Notes: a model not told the origin generated them from the letters alone. A DNA stretch of 64,000 bases from JAMXLO01 sp037201625 (GCA_037201625.1 JBBCGR010000002.1:248001-312000); one strand, 5' to 3'; positions 42,714 to 52,028 are shown, counted from the stretch's first letter. Program-made: numbers and translations.

Positions 42714-43667
42714 TCAGGGCGGGAACAGCACGGCAATGGCGATCGCCATCGTCAGGATGCTGAAACCGGTACTCGCGATGACCATGGACCCAGCCGTCGC
42801 GGAATCCAGGCGGTAGTTCACCGCGAACAGGATGCCGAAGAATCCCGACGGCACGGCGGCAAGCAGGATCGCCGCCTTTGCCACGTCCGGCGAGACCGGC
42901 AGGACGAAGACCATCGCGGCGGTCAGCAGCGGCCGCACGATGTCGGCCATGCCGGTCGCGCTCACGACATTCCAGTCGAGCCGAAACGGCTGGGCGGACA
43001 GCACGAGGCCGGTCAGGAACAGCGCCACGCCGGCGGCGCCATGCCCAACCAGCAACAGGCAGGCCTGCGCCACGGGACCGAACTCCAACTGCGATAGCGA
43101 CAGCAGGATGCCGAGTGCAGGCGCCAGCACGACGGGTTTGGTCAACGCGCGTCGCAGCGCCCGCAGAACCCGGCGCGTTGTCGCTTCGGCGGCACCGTCC
43201 TGCTCGCGGGTGGTCATCTCGACCAGGATCAGCGTCAGTGGGCTGACCAGGATGGAACCGGACGCCAGCGCGATCGCCACGGGAACCATTCCGGCCTGGC
43301 CGAGCACGGCCGATACGATCGGCAGGCCGACACCTGCCAGATTTGGAAAAGCGATGGTCAGTGCCTGCAACGATGCGTCGGCCTTGTCCACCTTGGCGAC
43401 GACGCGCGCGAGATAGTACCATGCAAAGTAGAGCAGCAGCATGGCCAGGCCGAAGATGGCGAAGAGCGGCACCTGCGCCAGCATCTCGCTTCTGGAGGCC
43501 GATGCAGACGCCACGAACAGCGATGCCGGCAAGGCGAAGTCCATGACGAACGCGTTGAGGCCGTCGATCTGGCGGTTGTCGACGATACGGAACCTGCCGG
43601 CACCGTAGCCGAGTGCCAGCACGAAGAAGGCAGGCGCCAGTGCCAGCAGGATTGCGTTGGACATCAT
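42714..43667 (-). CDS. AEC family transporter (MdcF-like)
   Basis: A 317-residue permease with about ten spans and the family hallmarks FALPASLF, PNLAGVGLPIVSAVLG and a cytosolic loop near the middle. The auxin efflux carrier family includes MdcF, a proposed malonate transporter in some malonate decarboxylase clusters. It is oriented away from and upstream of the mdc operon, separated by 612 bases and one hydrolase gene. ATG 43667 has AAGGA upstream; the next in-frame ATG is 43664. The malonate role is inference from context. Confidence 0.78.
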   Translation of the reverse strand: MMSNAILLALAPAFFVLALGYGAGRFRIVDNRQIDGLNAFVMDFALPASLFVASASASRSEMLAQVPLFAIFGLAMLLLYFAWYYLARVVAKVDKADASLQALTIAFPNLAGVGLPIVSAVLGQAGMVPVAIALASGSILVSPLTLILVEMTTREQDGAAEATTRRVLRALRRALTKPVVLAPALGILLSLSQLEFGPVAQACLLLVGHGAAGVALFLTGLVLSAQPFRLDWNVVSATGMADIVRPLLTAAMVFVLPVSPDVAKAAILLAAVPSGFFGILFAVNYRLDSATAGSMVIASTGFSILTMAIAIAVLFPP

Positions 43668-44068
43668 GGCGATGTCCTTTCGCAAGCACTGGTCGAAACC
43701 GCCCGCCCTCGTCCGCTTCGTGCTGTGTCGCCCAGAATATCGCTGGTGCGCTTGGCATTCCCGATCATGCGCTGGAATGAAATGCGCAAATGCGACACTG
43801 CGGATTCCATGCGGCCGCTATGCTTCCGGCGCACTTCCCTGGATGACGCACCGGCGGCGTTCCCGACATCGTCATGAACCAGAAAGTACCTGCCGCAGCG
43901 AGCATGTGGCGCCGTCGTTTCCGACATGATGGTCTCCGATGCATCGAGGTGGACGCATCGGGAAAGATGGGCAACGGATCGTCCACCGCCTGCAAAATGC
44001 TGAAAAGTCCGATTCACAGCGCCAATCGTGCGGGCCGGGTCCGACCTGCCGGCGTGGCGCGTTGGTCG

Positions 44069-44088
44069 TCATCATGACAGACGTCATC
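44069..44088. promoter_or_regulatory. Alternating GTCAT/ATGAC cluster, possible operator
   Basis: GTCAT (44069-73), ATGAC (44075-79) and GTCAT (44084-88) alternate in 20 bases, forming an 11-base dyad around one C and a second 14-base dyad around AGAC. This is a compact set for a dimeric regulator, for example a LysR or GntR protein. It lies in the divergent gap that controls the AEC transporter and the operon containing mdc. Confidence 0.35.
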
Positions 44089-44166
44089 TGGAACGAAGCC
44101 GAATGGCATGGTTCGCGCCGGCGGCGGCGATGCGCGATTCGGCACGGTTCGACCGATGCACAGATA

Positions 44167-44196
44167 TTAGCGCGAGATTCTCCCAGATTTAGCGCG
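44167..44196. promoter_or_regulatory. Two TTAGCGCG direct repeats, 22 bp apart
   Basis: TTAGCGCG occurs at 44167-44174 and 44189-44196, each preceded by CAGAT with one spacer base in the first copy. The repeat lies about 85-110 bases before the ATG at 44280. Two helical turns of spacing suit cooperative protein binding. No -10/-35 pair is clear. Confidence 0.3.
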
Positions 44197-44279
44197 CATT
44201 CGGCGCCATCACTTCCGACATGTGCGGCGGTTCGGCATCCATGAATCCGAACAACTGCAATCAACAGCCGAGGTGACAC

Positions 44280-45065
44280 ATGCCGCTTTCACGCATTCAA
44301 GCTGCCGCACTGCTCGCTTCCCTGCTGACCTCGACAGTGCCGGCCACGGCGATGGCAGAGCCCATCAAGAACATTGTCCTCGTGCATGGCGCATGGGTCG
44401 ATGGTTCTGGCTGGCGCCCCGTCTATGACATCCTGATTAAGAAGGGCTTCCACGTGACGATGGTCCAGGAGCCGCTGACGGCATTCGCGGACGACGTCGC
44501 GGCCACCAAGCGGATCCTGGCGGAACAGGACGGCCCCTGCGTCCTCGTGGCGCACAGCTATGGCGGCTCCATCATCACCCAGGCCGGCGTCGATCCGCAT
44601 GTCGTGGCCCTGGTCTATGTGGCGGCGCATGCGCCGGATGTCGGCGAGGACGAAGGCGAACTCGGCAAGAAGATGCCGAGCGTGACGCAGTCGCAGCCGG
44701 GCGCCATCGTGAAGACCGCCGATGGCTACACGTATCTGCGGCGCGATCTCTTCCCATCGCATTTCGCGGCCGACCTGCCTGCCGCCCAGGCGAAGTTCGA
44801 GGCACAGTCGCAGATCCTGACCGCGGCCACGGTGTTCTCCACGCCTTTGACCGAAGCCGCATGGAAGACCAAGCCGAGCTGGGGCATCGTCGCCGGCGCT
44901 GACAAGATCATCAATCCTGATCTGGAACGCTTCTACTACAAGCGCGCCGCCAGCCACACGACGGTGATCGAGGGCGCCAGCCACTCGGTCTACGAATCCC
45001 GCCCGAACGAGGTCGCCGCCGTCATCGAGGACGCGGCACGGCGCACCGGCGAATCCGCCAAGTGA
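44280..45065 (+). CDS. Exported alpha/beta hydrolase
   Basis: A 261-residue alpha/beta hydrolase with a Sec-like signal peptide (residues 1-26, ending ATAMA). HGAWVDGSGW at the oxyanion site, VAHSYGGSI with the nucleophile Ser near residue 94, a late Asp in VAGADKIINPD and His in EGASHSVYE complete the triad. It resembles salicylate esterase/EstC-like enzymes. GAGGTG precedes the ATG. It comes 69 bases before mdcA and might release malonate from an ester outside the cytoplasm, an inference. Confidence 0.8.
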   Translation: MPLSRIQAAALLASLLTSTVPATAMAEPIKNIVLVHGAWVDGSGWRPVYDILIKKGFHVTMVQEPLTAFADDVAATKRILAEQDGPCVLVAHSYGGSIITQAGVDPHVVALVYVAAHAPDVGEDEGELGKKMPSVTQSQPGAIVKTADGYTYLRRDLFPSHFAADLPAAQAKFEAQSQILTAATVFSTPLTEAAWKTKPSWGIVAGADKIINPDLERFYYKRAASHTTVIEGASHSVYESRPNEVAAVIEDAARRTGESAK

Positions 45066-45134
45066 GGTGATGCGAAACGCCGCCGCCCATGCCCCGGGCG
45101 GCGGCGCCACCTTCTCGCTGCCGGAGACCGAGCC

Positions 45135-46805
45135 ATGACATCTCCATCGAACGCCTCATCGCACTGCGGGTGGGACACCGCAAAGCAGTCCCGCGAGCAG
45201 CGCCTCGCCGCGGCCAGCCGCTATGCAAGGGGAAAGCTGGTCGCGCACACCGATGCGACTGGCCTGCTCGAGGCGGTTCTTCGCCCGGGCGATCGCGTCT
45301 GCCTTGAGGGCGACAACCAGAAGCAGGCTGATTTCCTCGCGCGCTGCCTGGTGCAGGCGGATGCGAAAGTCGTCCGCGATCTGCACATCGTGCAATCCGG
45401 CATCGTGCTTGCCGAACATCTCGACCTGTTCGAGGCGGGCATCGCGCGCAAGCTGGACTTCTCCTATTCCGGACCGCAGGGTGCCGCGCTGGCGCGAGCC
45501 CTTAACGGGGGGAAGATCGAACTCGGCGCGATCCACACCTACCTCGAACTCTTCTCGCGATACTTCATCGACCTCACCCCGCATGTGGCGCTGACCGTCG
45601 CACGCTGTGCCGATCGCGACGGTAATCTCTACATGGGCCCGAACACGGAAGACTCTCCCGTGGTCATCGAGGCGACGGCTTTCAAGCAGGGCATCGTCAT
45701 TGCCCAGGTCAATGAACTCGTGGACAAGGTGCCGCGCGTCGACGTCCCCGGCGACCGGGTGGATTTCGTGGTCGTCTCACCGGAAACCTTCTATGTCGAG
45801 CCACTGTTCACGCGCGATCCGGCGCAGATCACCGAACCTCAGATCCTCACCGCCATGCTGGCGATCCGGGGCATCTATGAGGAGTACGGCATTCGCCGGC
45901 TGAACCACGGGATCGGGTTCAATACGGCCGCCATCGAATTGCTGCTGCCGACCTATGCCGAGAGGCGCGGATTGAAGGGCCGCGTCGCGACGCATTTTGC
46001 CCTGAACCCGCATCCCACGCTCATTCCGGCCATCGAGTCGGGCTGGGTGCGGCAGGTCCACAGCTTTGGATCTGAAGTGGGCATGGATGCGTACATGCGT
46101 GCACGGCCCGACATCTTCTTCACGGGGCGCGACGGTTCGATGGCGTCGAACCGCATGTACTGCCAGGCGGCCGGCCTTTATGCGACCGATCTCTTCATCG
46201 GCTCGACGCTGCAAATCGATCTGCAGGGCAACAGCTCCACCGTGACGCGCGACCGAATCACGGGCTTCGGCGGCGCGCCCAATATGGGGTCCGATCCGCA
46301 TGGCCGGCGCCATGCCAGCGAGCCCTGGCTGAAGGCCGGGCGGGAGGCCGCGGACGGTCAGCCGGGTCTGCCACGCGGCCGCAAGCTGGTGGTGCAGATC
46401 GTGGAGACGTTCGGCGACAAGCTGGCGCCGACCTTCGTCGAACGGCTCGACAGCCTTCAGCTCGCCGAAACGCTCAAGCTCGAACTTCCTCCGGTGATGA
46501 TCTATGGCGACGACGTGAGCCATATCGTCACGGAGGAGGGCATCGCCAACCTCCTGCTCTGCCGCACCCCCTATGAGCGCGAGCAGGCGATCCGCGGTGT
46601 CGCGGGATACACGCCGGTTGGCCGGGCGCGCGACCGCAAGGTCTTCGAGGACCTGCGGGCCCGCAAGGTGATCCAGCGCCCGGAAGATCTCGGGATAGAT
46701 CCGCTCGATGCGCACAAGAGCCTGCTCGCCGCACGCTCCATCAAGGACCTGATGCACTGGTCGGGCAATCTCTATGACCCGCCCCACAAATTCCGGAACT
46801 GGTAG
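45135..46805 (+). CDS. mdcA: Malonate decarboxylase alpha subunit (acetyl-S-ACP:malonate ACP transferase)
   Basis: A 556-residue CoA-transferase-fold subunit that exchanges acetate for malonate on the acyl carrier subunit. Family landmarks are LEGDNQKQADFLARCL, ADRDGNLYMGPNTEDSPV, GIGFNTAAIELLLPTYAE and the C-terminal DPPHKFRNW. GGAG lies eight bases before the ATG. It opens the mdc operon; mdcC follows after nine bases. The full set of genes downstream identifies the biotin-independent, cytoplasmic form of the enzyme. Confidence 0.92.
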   Translation: MTSPSNASSHCGWDTAKQSREQRLAAASRYARGKLVAHTDATGLLEAVLRPGDRVCLEGDNQKQADFLARCLVQADAKVVRDLHIVQSGIVLAEHLDLFEAGIARKLDFSYSGPQGAALARALNGGKIELGAIHTYLELFSRYFIDLTPHVALTVARCADRDGNLYMGPNTEDSPVVIEATAFKQGIVIAQVNELVDKVPRVDVPGDRVDFVVVSPETFYVEPLFTRDPAQITEPQILTAMLAIRGIYEEYGIRRLNHGIGFNTAAIELLLPTYAERRGLKGRVATHFALNPHPTLIPAIESGWVRQVHSFGSEVGMDAYMRARPDIFFTGRDGSMASNRMYCQAAGLYATDLFIGSTLQIDLQGNSSTVTRDRITGFGGAPNMGSDPHGRRHASEPWLKAGREAADGQPGLPRGRKLVVQIVETFGDKLAPTFVERLDSLQLAETLKLELPPVMIYGDDVSHIVTEEGIANLLLCRTPYEREQAIRGVAGYTPVGRARDRKVFEDLRARKVIQRPEDLGIDPLDAHKSLLAARSIKDLMHWSGNLYDPPHKFRNW

Positions 46806-46814
46806 GAGGCCGCG

Positions 46815-47129
46815 ATGGTGACCATCAAGCTGCGATACACGACGCGCGGACCTGCAACCGGCCGGGCGGACAGCGCCATCGTCGGGGTCGTCGCGTCCGG
46901 CAATCTCGAAGTGCTGCTCGAGCGTATCCTTGGGGACACCGATTGCTCGGTCGAGATCGCAACGCCCGTGCGCGGCTACGACGAGGTCTGGCAGGCGGTC
47001 GTGGCGGATTTCGTGGAACGCGCATCGCCGGGCGGCCTCCGCATATCGATCAACGACGCTGGCGCGCGGCCCGACACGGTCGCGCTGCGACTGATGCAGG
47101 GCGTCACGATGATGGAGGGCGGCCGATGA
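46815..47129 (+). CDS. mdcC: Malonate decarboxylase acyl carrier protein (delta subunit)
   Basis: A 104-residue acyl carrier that bears 2'-(5''-phosphoribosyl)-3'-dephospho-CoA. The attachment Ser is S28 in VVASGNLEVL, which matches the SGNLE motif of the family. RPDTVALRLMQG near the end is typical. It starts after a strong AGGAGG and overlaps the mdcD start (ATGA). It carries acetyl and malonyl thioesters between the A, D/E and H subunits. Confidence 0.92.
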   Translation: MVTIKLRYTTRGPATGRADSAIVGVVASGNLEVLLERILGDTDCSVEIATPVRGYDEVWQAVVADFVERASPGGLRISINDAGARPDTVALRLMQGVTMMEGGR

Positions 47130-48064
47130 GCGATACGGCCATGCGAGGCACCGCAAGCCTCGATACCGCAAGCTGGTTCCTGGCGTCGGCGCGCGAGCGT
47201 CTGGCGGGGCTGCTCGACCCGGGCAGTTTCGTCGAGTACCTGCCGCCGGCCGAGCGCGTGCAGAGTCCTCATCTGGCGCTGTTCGACCTTCCCACGGCCT
47301 TTGACGACGGGATGATCGTCGGGCGCGGTCGCCTCGATGGCCGCGACGTCCTGGTGGCCGCCCAGGAAGGGCAGTTCATGGGCGGCACGTTCGCGGAAGT
47401 GAGTGGGGCGAAGCTCGTGGGATTGCTGCGAGCGGCGCGCACCCATGCCGATCTGCCGCAGAAGCTCCTGCTGCTGCTCGACAGCGGCGGCGTGCGCTTG
47501 CAGGAGGCGAATGCCGGTGAACTCGCCGTCGCCGAGGTGATGCGCGCGATCGTCGAGGCGCGCAGCGCGGGGGTCACGGTCATTGCGCTGGTCGGCGGAC
47601 GCGCGGGCGCCTTCGGCGGCGCCGGTCTCACCGCCGCCACCTGCTCGCGGATCGTGATCTCCGAACAGGGGCGGCTCGGCGTGACCGGCCCCGAGGTGAT
47701 CGAGACCAACCAGGGCGTCGAGGAATTCGATTCGCAAGACAAGGCATTGGTGTGGAGCGTGACCGGAGGCAGGACGCGCCGCCTGATCGGAGGCGCCGAC
47801 GCCTATGCCCAGGACACGATGATCGGCTTTCGCGATGCGGCGCGCGCCCTGCTCGATGGCGCGCCGGCGTTCGGCTTCCGGACGCTGCGTGCCGAACAGG
47901 ACCGGCTCGCAGCGCGGCAGGCCCAACTCGGCGACTGCGCCACCTCCGTCGCGATGTGGACGGTCCTCGGCATCGCCGATCCTGCGGCCGTGCGGGACAT
48001 GGACGATGCGGACTTCGCTGCACTCGCCGCGGGCGTGAAGGGAATCGATCATGACGCTCGATGA
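47126..48064 (+). CDS. mdcD: Malonate decarboxylase beta subunit
   Basis: A 312-residue carboxyltransferase-like subunit that, with MdcE, decarboxylates malonyl-S-ACP. SARERLAGLLDPGSFVEYL at the start, QEGQFMGGTFAEVSGAKLVGLL and GRAGAFGGAGLTAATC with the oxyanion glycines are family marks. It begins at ATG 47126 within the mdcC stop; an upstream open frame over mdcC is spurious. It overlaps mdcE by 14 bases. Confidence 0.9.
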   Translation: MSDTAMRGTASLDTASWFLASARERLAGLLDPGSFVEYLPPAERVQSPHLALFDLPTAFDDGMIVGRGRLDGRDVLVAAQEGQFMGGTFAEVSGAKLVGLLRAARTHADLPQKLLLLLDSGGVRLQEANAGELAVAEVMRAIVEARSAGVTVIALVGGRAGAFGGAGLTAATCSRIVISEQGRLGVTGPEVIETNQGVEEFDSQDKALVWSVTGGRTRRLIGGADAYAQDTMIGFRDAARALLDGAPAFGFRTLRAEQDRLAARQAQLGDCATSVAMWTVLGIADPAAVRDMDDADFAALAAGVKGIDHDAR

Positions 48065-48791
48065 GATCCTGGCCAGCCTGTTCCCAGCGGGACACGACAT
48101 CGCCGTGCGTCCCGACAGGCTCATTCTCGGCACCGGCCGGCGCAGGAACGGCGGCGCGATCGAGGTGATCGGGATCGCGGACGGAGAGCCACTGGGAATC
48201 GCCGGTGTCCTGCCGCTCGCCGAGAGGGTGCTCCAGGTGATCGCTGCCGGTGGCAATGCGCCGATCCTGGTGATGGTGGACACGCGCGGCCAGCGCATGG
48301 CCCGTCGCGACGAGATGCTGGGCCTCAACGAGTATCTCGCGCATCTCGCGAAATGCCTGCTGCTGGCGAGTCGCGCGGGGCACCGCACGGTCGGGCTGAA
48401 CTACGGCAAGGCCGCCGCCGGTGCGTTCCTCGCGACCGCCCTGGCGACCGACATCCTCGTTGCGCTGCCCGGTGCGGCGCCCGCGGTCATGGACCTGCCG
48501 TCGATCGCACGCGTAACGAAGCTGCCGGAGGACCGGCTGAAGGCTCTCGCCCAGACGACGCCGGTCTTCGCACCTGGCCTGGCCTCGATGACCGAGGTCG
48601 GCGCCGTCGCGGCGCTGTGGGATCCGCTCCAGCCGCTCGACGCACAGTTCGAGGCGACGCTCGGAAAGATCCCAGATCACGACGTGCGGGATGCGCTGGG
48701 TGCGGCGCGCGGCGGCCGTCGCATGGCGTCGGAAGTGGCGCAGCGTGTGGCGGCGGAGGCCACCGGAGACCGCCATGAAGCGGCGTCATGA
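48051..48791 (+). CDS. mdcE: Malonate decarboxylase gamma subunit
   Basis: A 246-residue partner of MdcD in the decarboxylase core. MTLDEILASLFPAGHDI at the start, MVDTRGQRMARRDEMLGLNEYLAHL in the middle and GKAAAGAFLATALATD (gamma-type crotonase loop) are typical. It overlaps mdcD by 14 bases and mdcG by 17 bases, which implies tight coupling for equal stoichiometry. Confidence 0.9.
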   Translation: MTLDEILASLFPAGHDIAVRPDRLILGTGRRRNGGAIEVIGIADGEPLGIAGVLPLAERVLQVIAAGGNAPILVMVDTRGQRMARRDEMLGLNEYLAHLAKCLLLASRAGHRTVGLNYGKAAAGAFLATALATDILVALPGAAPAVMDLPSIARVTKLPEDRLKALAQTTPVFAPGLASMTEVGAVAALWDPLQPLDAQFEATLGKIPDHDVRDALGAARGGRRMASEVAQRVAAEATGDRHEAAS

Positions 48792-49440
48792 TCTGCTGCG
48801 GGTGCGGCCGGACGGGTGGTCCGCGGTGCTGGCCACCTCGCCCGGCTACCACGCCCTGACGGACGGGCCCCGTCGGCTCGTGGCGGGCTGGGCGCAGCGG
48901 GGCTGGCCGGTGATCGCACGCCGCCGCGCCGCCGGCGACAATGGCAACGACCTAGCCGTGGGTCTTCCCCTGCCACCCTCCTGCGACAAGCTGCGCCTGG
49001 CGTTCTCCGTCCCGTGCGACTGCGTGGCGGAGACCGTCGACGCCGTGTCGCTGAACGAGGCGGCGGCGTCGGTCCCGCCAGGCTGGTGCGCGCAGGTGGC
49101 GTCGGTGATCGCCCTCGGAGAGCGGCTTGCGTTGCAGCCCGTCCTGTTCGGCGCGCTGCTCTGGCAACGCCTGACCGGCCTGCCGTACCTGCAGCCCGGG
49201 TCGGACATCGACCTGGTCTGGCCCACGCCCTCGGCGGGCATCCTGGAGGACCTGCTGGAAGGTCTCGAATGGCTGGATACCGCCGGACCGGCACGGCTCG
49301 ACGGTGAGGTCACACTGGCGGCCGGCGGCGGCGTGAACTGGCGCGAACTGCGGCGGCAGCTTCGCTCGCCGGACGGCGCCGTGCTGGTGAAATCCATGGA
49401 CGGAGCGGACATCCGATGCGCGCACTCCCTCTTCGCGTGA
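48775..49440 (+). CDS. mdcG: Malonate decarboxylase holo-ACP synthase (phosphoribosyl-dephospho-CoA transferase)
   Basis: A 221-residue nucleotidyltransferase-like enzyme that attaches the prosthetic group to MdcC. The catalytic motif PGSDIDLVW (GSDxD) is near residue 142, and LPYLQPGSDID is typical. I chose ATG 48775 with GGAG upstream; the longer frame lies over mdcE. It overlaps mdcB by 25 bases. Confidence 0.87.
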   Translation: MKRRHDLLRVRPDGWSAVLATSPGYHALTDGPRRLVAGWAQRGWPVIARRRAAGDNGNDLAVGLPLPPSCDKLRLAFSVPCDCVAETVDAVSLNEAAASVPPGWCAQVASVIALGERLALQPVLFGALLWQRLTGLPYLQPGSDIDLVWPTPSAGILEDLLEGLEWLDTAGPARLDGEVTLAAGGGVNWRELRRQLRSPDGAVLVKSMDGADIRCAHSLFA

Positions 49441-50360
49441 GCAATCCGGCACCGGCGGCCGGCGTTGGCCACGATCCCGGGCGGCCGGCATGCGAACCGC
49501 CCGCCGCGATCGCCGCGCGGCTGGGCGAGATGGCATCGGCCGCACTGCTCGCTGAGTTGGAGACCTGGCCGAAGCCCGGTCTCGTGAGCCATGTCGATCG
49601 CGGCAGCCACGACGACATGGATTACGCCACCTTCCGGCGCAGCATTGCGGCGCTCCGTCCGTTCTACGTCCGCCTGGCAGCGGCGGGTGCTGCCGGCGCA
49701 GACATGGAACGGCTCCGGCAGATCGGCCTGGAGGCCGAGCAGGCCATGCTCGCCGCGACCGGCGGCGTGAACACCCATCGCGGTGCGATCTTCGGCATCG
49801 GCCTGCTATGCGCGGCCGCCGGAGCAGCCCTGGCGGAGGCCTCCCCGACCGCGGATGTCCTGGCCGGCGGCGACCCGGCGCGACTGACCGGCGCGCGCCT
49901 GGCGGAGATCGTCAGCCGGCGCTGGGGGAAGGCCATATTGTGCGGCCCGATCCCCCTGCACAGCCATGGCAGCGACGTGCTGCGCCGGTTCGGGGCACGT
50001 GGCGCGCGCGCCGAGGCCGCGGTCGGCTTTCCGCATGTGCGGCGTATCGCGTTGCCCGCCCTCCGACAGGGGCGCCTGCTGGCCGGCGAGGAGGGGGCCG
50101 CACGCGTCCAGGCGTTCTTCTGCCTGCTCGCCGTGGTGGAGGACACCAACCTCCTGCACCGCGGCGGCGTGGCTGGCTTGCAGGACGCGCGCGCCGCGGC
50201 AAAGCGATTTCTGGCAGCCGGCGGGGTGCGACAGGCGGACTGGCAGTCGCACGCCGTCGCGATTCATCACGCGTTCGTCGCGCGGCGGCTGAGCCCGGGA
50301 GGCTGCGCCGATCTACTCGCAGCCGCGATCTTCCTTGATCTGGTCGAACGGGAATCGTGA
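49416..50360 (+). CDS. mdcB: Triphosphoribosyl-dephospho-CoA synthase
   Basis: A 314-residue CitG/MdcB-family enzyme that forms the prosthetic-group precursor from ATP and dephospho-CoA. ELETWPKPGLVSHVDRGSHDDMD and GGVNTHRGAIFGIGLLC are the defining motifs. Start could be ATG 49416 or GTG 49437. It lies after mdcG here, whereas in several described clusters mdcB follows mdcA. It overlaps mdcH by four bases. Confidence 0.88.
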   Translation: MRALPLRVSNPAPAAGVGHDPGRPACEPPAAIAARLGEMASAALLAELETWPKPGLVSHVDRGSHDDMDYATFRRSIAALRPFYVRLAAAGAAGADMERLRQIGLEAEQAMLAATGGVNTHRGAIFGIGLLCAAAGAALAEASPTADVLAGGDPARLTGARLAEIVSRRWGKAILCGPIPLHSHGSDVLRRFGARGARAEAAVGFPHVRRIALPALRQGRLLAGEEGAARVQAFFCLLAVVEDTNLLHRGGVAGLQDARAAAKRFLAAGGVRQADWQSHAVAIHHAFVARRLSPGGCADLLAAAIFLDLVERES

Positions 50361-51292
50361 CCGGCGTTGCCATCCTTTGCTCCGGGCAAGGCGCCCAGGC
50401 CGCGGGGATGTTCGATCTGGTGCGCGAGGCGCCGGAGGCGATGCCTGTCTTCGCGGCGGCACGGCAGGCGCTCGACGGCCGCGATCCCAGGGATCTCGTC
50501 GCGCAGGCGGGCGCAGGCGACCTGCACGCGAACCGGACCGCGCAGATCCTGTGCTGCACCCAGGCGCTGGCGTATTGGGCGGTCCTGGGCCCGGCCGCGC
50601 CGCGTCCCGTCACCGTGGCGGGCTACAGCGCCGGCGAACTGGCCGCATGGGGCGTGGCCGGCATCATCGACGCCGGGAGCGTGCTGGACCTGACCAGCCG
50701 GCGCGCCGCATGGATGGACGCAGCGGCAGGCACCGGGTCGGGCATGGCCGCTGTGCTCGGCCTGCCGCGCCCGGCGATCGATGCGATCTGCCAGGCCCAT
50801 GACCTGCACATCTCGATCATCAACGGGCCGCTGCATGTCATCCTGGGCGGCAGGATCACCGATCTGACGCCTGCCCTGGCACAGGCCGAAGCACAAGGGG
50901 CCGTCCGCACCGTCTTGCTGCCGGTCGCACTGGCAGCCCACACGCCGGCTCTGCGCGAGGCCCGCGAACGGTTCGGCGATCTCCTGCGCCAGCGCATCGC
51001 GGCGACGCGCGTGCCGCTGGAGGTCCGCCTGATCAGCGGCATCGATGGTGAGCCCGTGCTGCGCGTGCCGGATGGCCTGCGGAAACTCGCCGCGCAGATC
51101 GAGCAGACCGTCGATTGGGCCGCCTGCATGGACGCGTGTGCCGCGGTTCGCCCGCAGCGCGTGCTGGAGCTTGGTCCCGGCGATGCGCTGGCTCGAATGT
51201 TCCGCGAAGTGGCGCCGGAGATTCCTGCCCGCAGGGTCACCGCGTTCCGCTCGCTGGACGGCCTCCGCCACTGGCTCCAGAGCGAGGCATGA
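50357..51292 (+). CDS. mdcH: Malonate decarboxylase epsilon subunit (malonyl-CoA:ACP transacylase)
   Basis: A 311-residue FabD-like acyltransferase that primes the carrier with malonyl. Catalytic Ser91 in GYSAGEL and the LCSGQGAQ start, plus a late His in VALAAHTPAL, are visible. The GTG at 50357 overlaps the mdcB stop (GTGA). It is the last mdc gene; the next gene is convergent after 44 bases. No mdcR/mdcY regulator or mdcLM transporter follows. Confidence 0.88.
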   Translation: MTGVAILCSGQGAQAAGMFDLVREAPEAMPVFAAARQALDGRDPRDLVAQAGAGDLHANRTAQILCCTQALAYWAVLGPAAPRPVTVAGYSAGELAAWGVAGIIDAGSVLDLTSRRAAWMDAAAGTGSGMAAVLGLPRPAIDAICQAHDLHISIINGPLHVILGGRITDLTPALAQAEAQGAVRTVLLPVALAAHTPALREARERFGDLLRQRIAATRVPLEVRLISGIDGEPVLRVPDGLRKLAAQIEQTVDWAACMDACAAVRPQRVLELGPGDALARMFREVAPEIPARRVTAFRSLDGLRHWLQSEA

Positions 51293-51335
51293 ACCGTGGT
51301 CCCGGCGCGAACGGCTGGCGCAGCATCCGCTCGCC

Positions 51336-52028
51336 TCATCCCGCGTCGGTCAGCATCCGCGTTAGTTCGTCCGGCATGCTCAGCATTGGATAATGCCCGG
51401 TGTCCAATTCCAGCCATCGCGCACCCAGGCGAGCGGCGGCGCGGCGCTGGTGTGCCTCGCCCGGGTTGGGCGCCTGGCGGCACCAGATCACGGTTGCCTT
51501 CCAACTCTGGTCCCAGAAATCCGTGAGCCTCACTGGAATTTCCGAGCATCCGTTCGGATGCGGGGTGTAGCGGTCGAGCACCCAGGCCAGCGTTGCCGGT
51601 TCCAGGCCGGCGAACAGCCCCACCTCCGCTTCCTCGCGTGAGGGCGCATAGGCCAGTCCCGGAGGGATCGGGGTCGAGCGCTTGACGATGTCGCGCGTGC
51701 GCTCACCGTTGAACAGGGCGAGCGCATCGACCAGCACCAGGCGCGCCACGCGATGGCGCATCCGCTCCGCCGTGCCGCAGACCACCATGCCGCCAGAACT
51801 GGTGCCAACCAGCACGACGTCGCGCAGGTCTTCGTAGAACAGCAGGTCGGCAATCTCCGCGACGTAGGTGGACGTATCGATCCCCGGTCGCAGCGAATAG
51901 CGGCGCTCGGCGCAGCCATCGAGCGTGGGCGCATAGACGGTGTGGCCCGCCGCACGCAGCCGCGCCGCGACAGGCTGCCAGATCCAGCCGCCCTGGTAAG
52001 ACCCATGGACCAGCACGAAGGTCGTCAT
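51336..52028 (-). CDS. Alpha/beta hydrolase
   Basis: A 230-residue cytoplasmic hydrolase of the small esterase/hydroxynitrile-lyase-like group. HGSYQGGWIWQPVA, nucleophile elbow VGTSSGGMV (Ser near 97), a late Asp in WLELDTG and the following His (GHYPM) form the triad. It is the last gene of the CobW-hydantoinase-amidase operon, 12 bases after the amidase. Substrate unknown. Confidence 0.82.
   Translation of the reverse strand: MTTFVLVHGSYQGGWIWQPVAARLRAAGHTVYAPTLDGCAERRYSLRPGIDTSTYVAEIADLLFYEDLRDVVLVGTSSGGMVVCGTAERMRHRVARLVLVDALALFNGERTRDIVKRSTPIPPGLAYAPSREEAEVGLFAGLEPATLAWVLDRYTPHPNGCSEIPVRLTDFWDQSWKATVIWCRQAPNPGEAHQRRAAARLGARWLELDTGHYPMLSMPDELTRMLTDAG

Larger units (their letters stand above)
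43668..44279. other. Long noncoding interval before the malonate region
   Basis: About 610 bases with only weak small open frames, none convincing. It must hold promoters for the AEC transporter (minus) and for the hydrolase at 44280 (plus). It contains the repeat patterns at 44069-44088 and 44167-44196, listed separately. Its base composition is less GC-rich in places than in the flanking genes. Confidence 0.45.
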
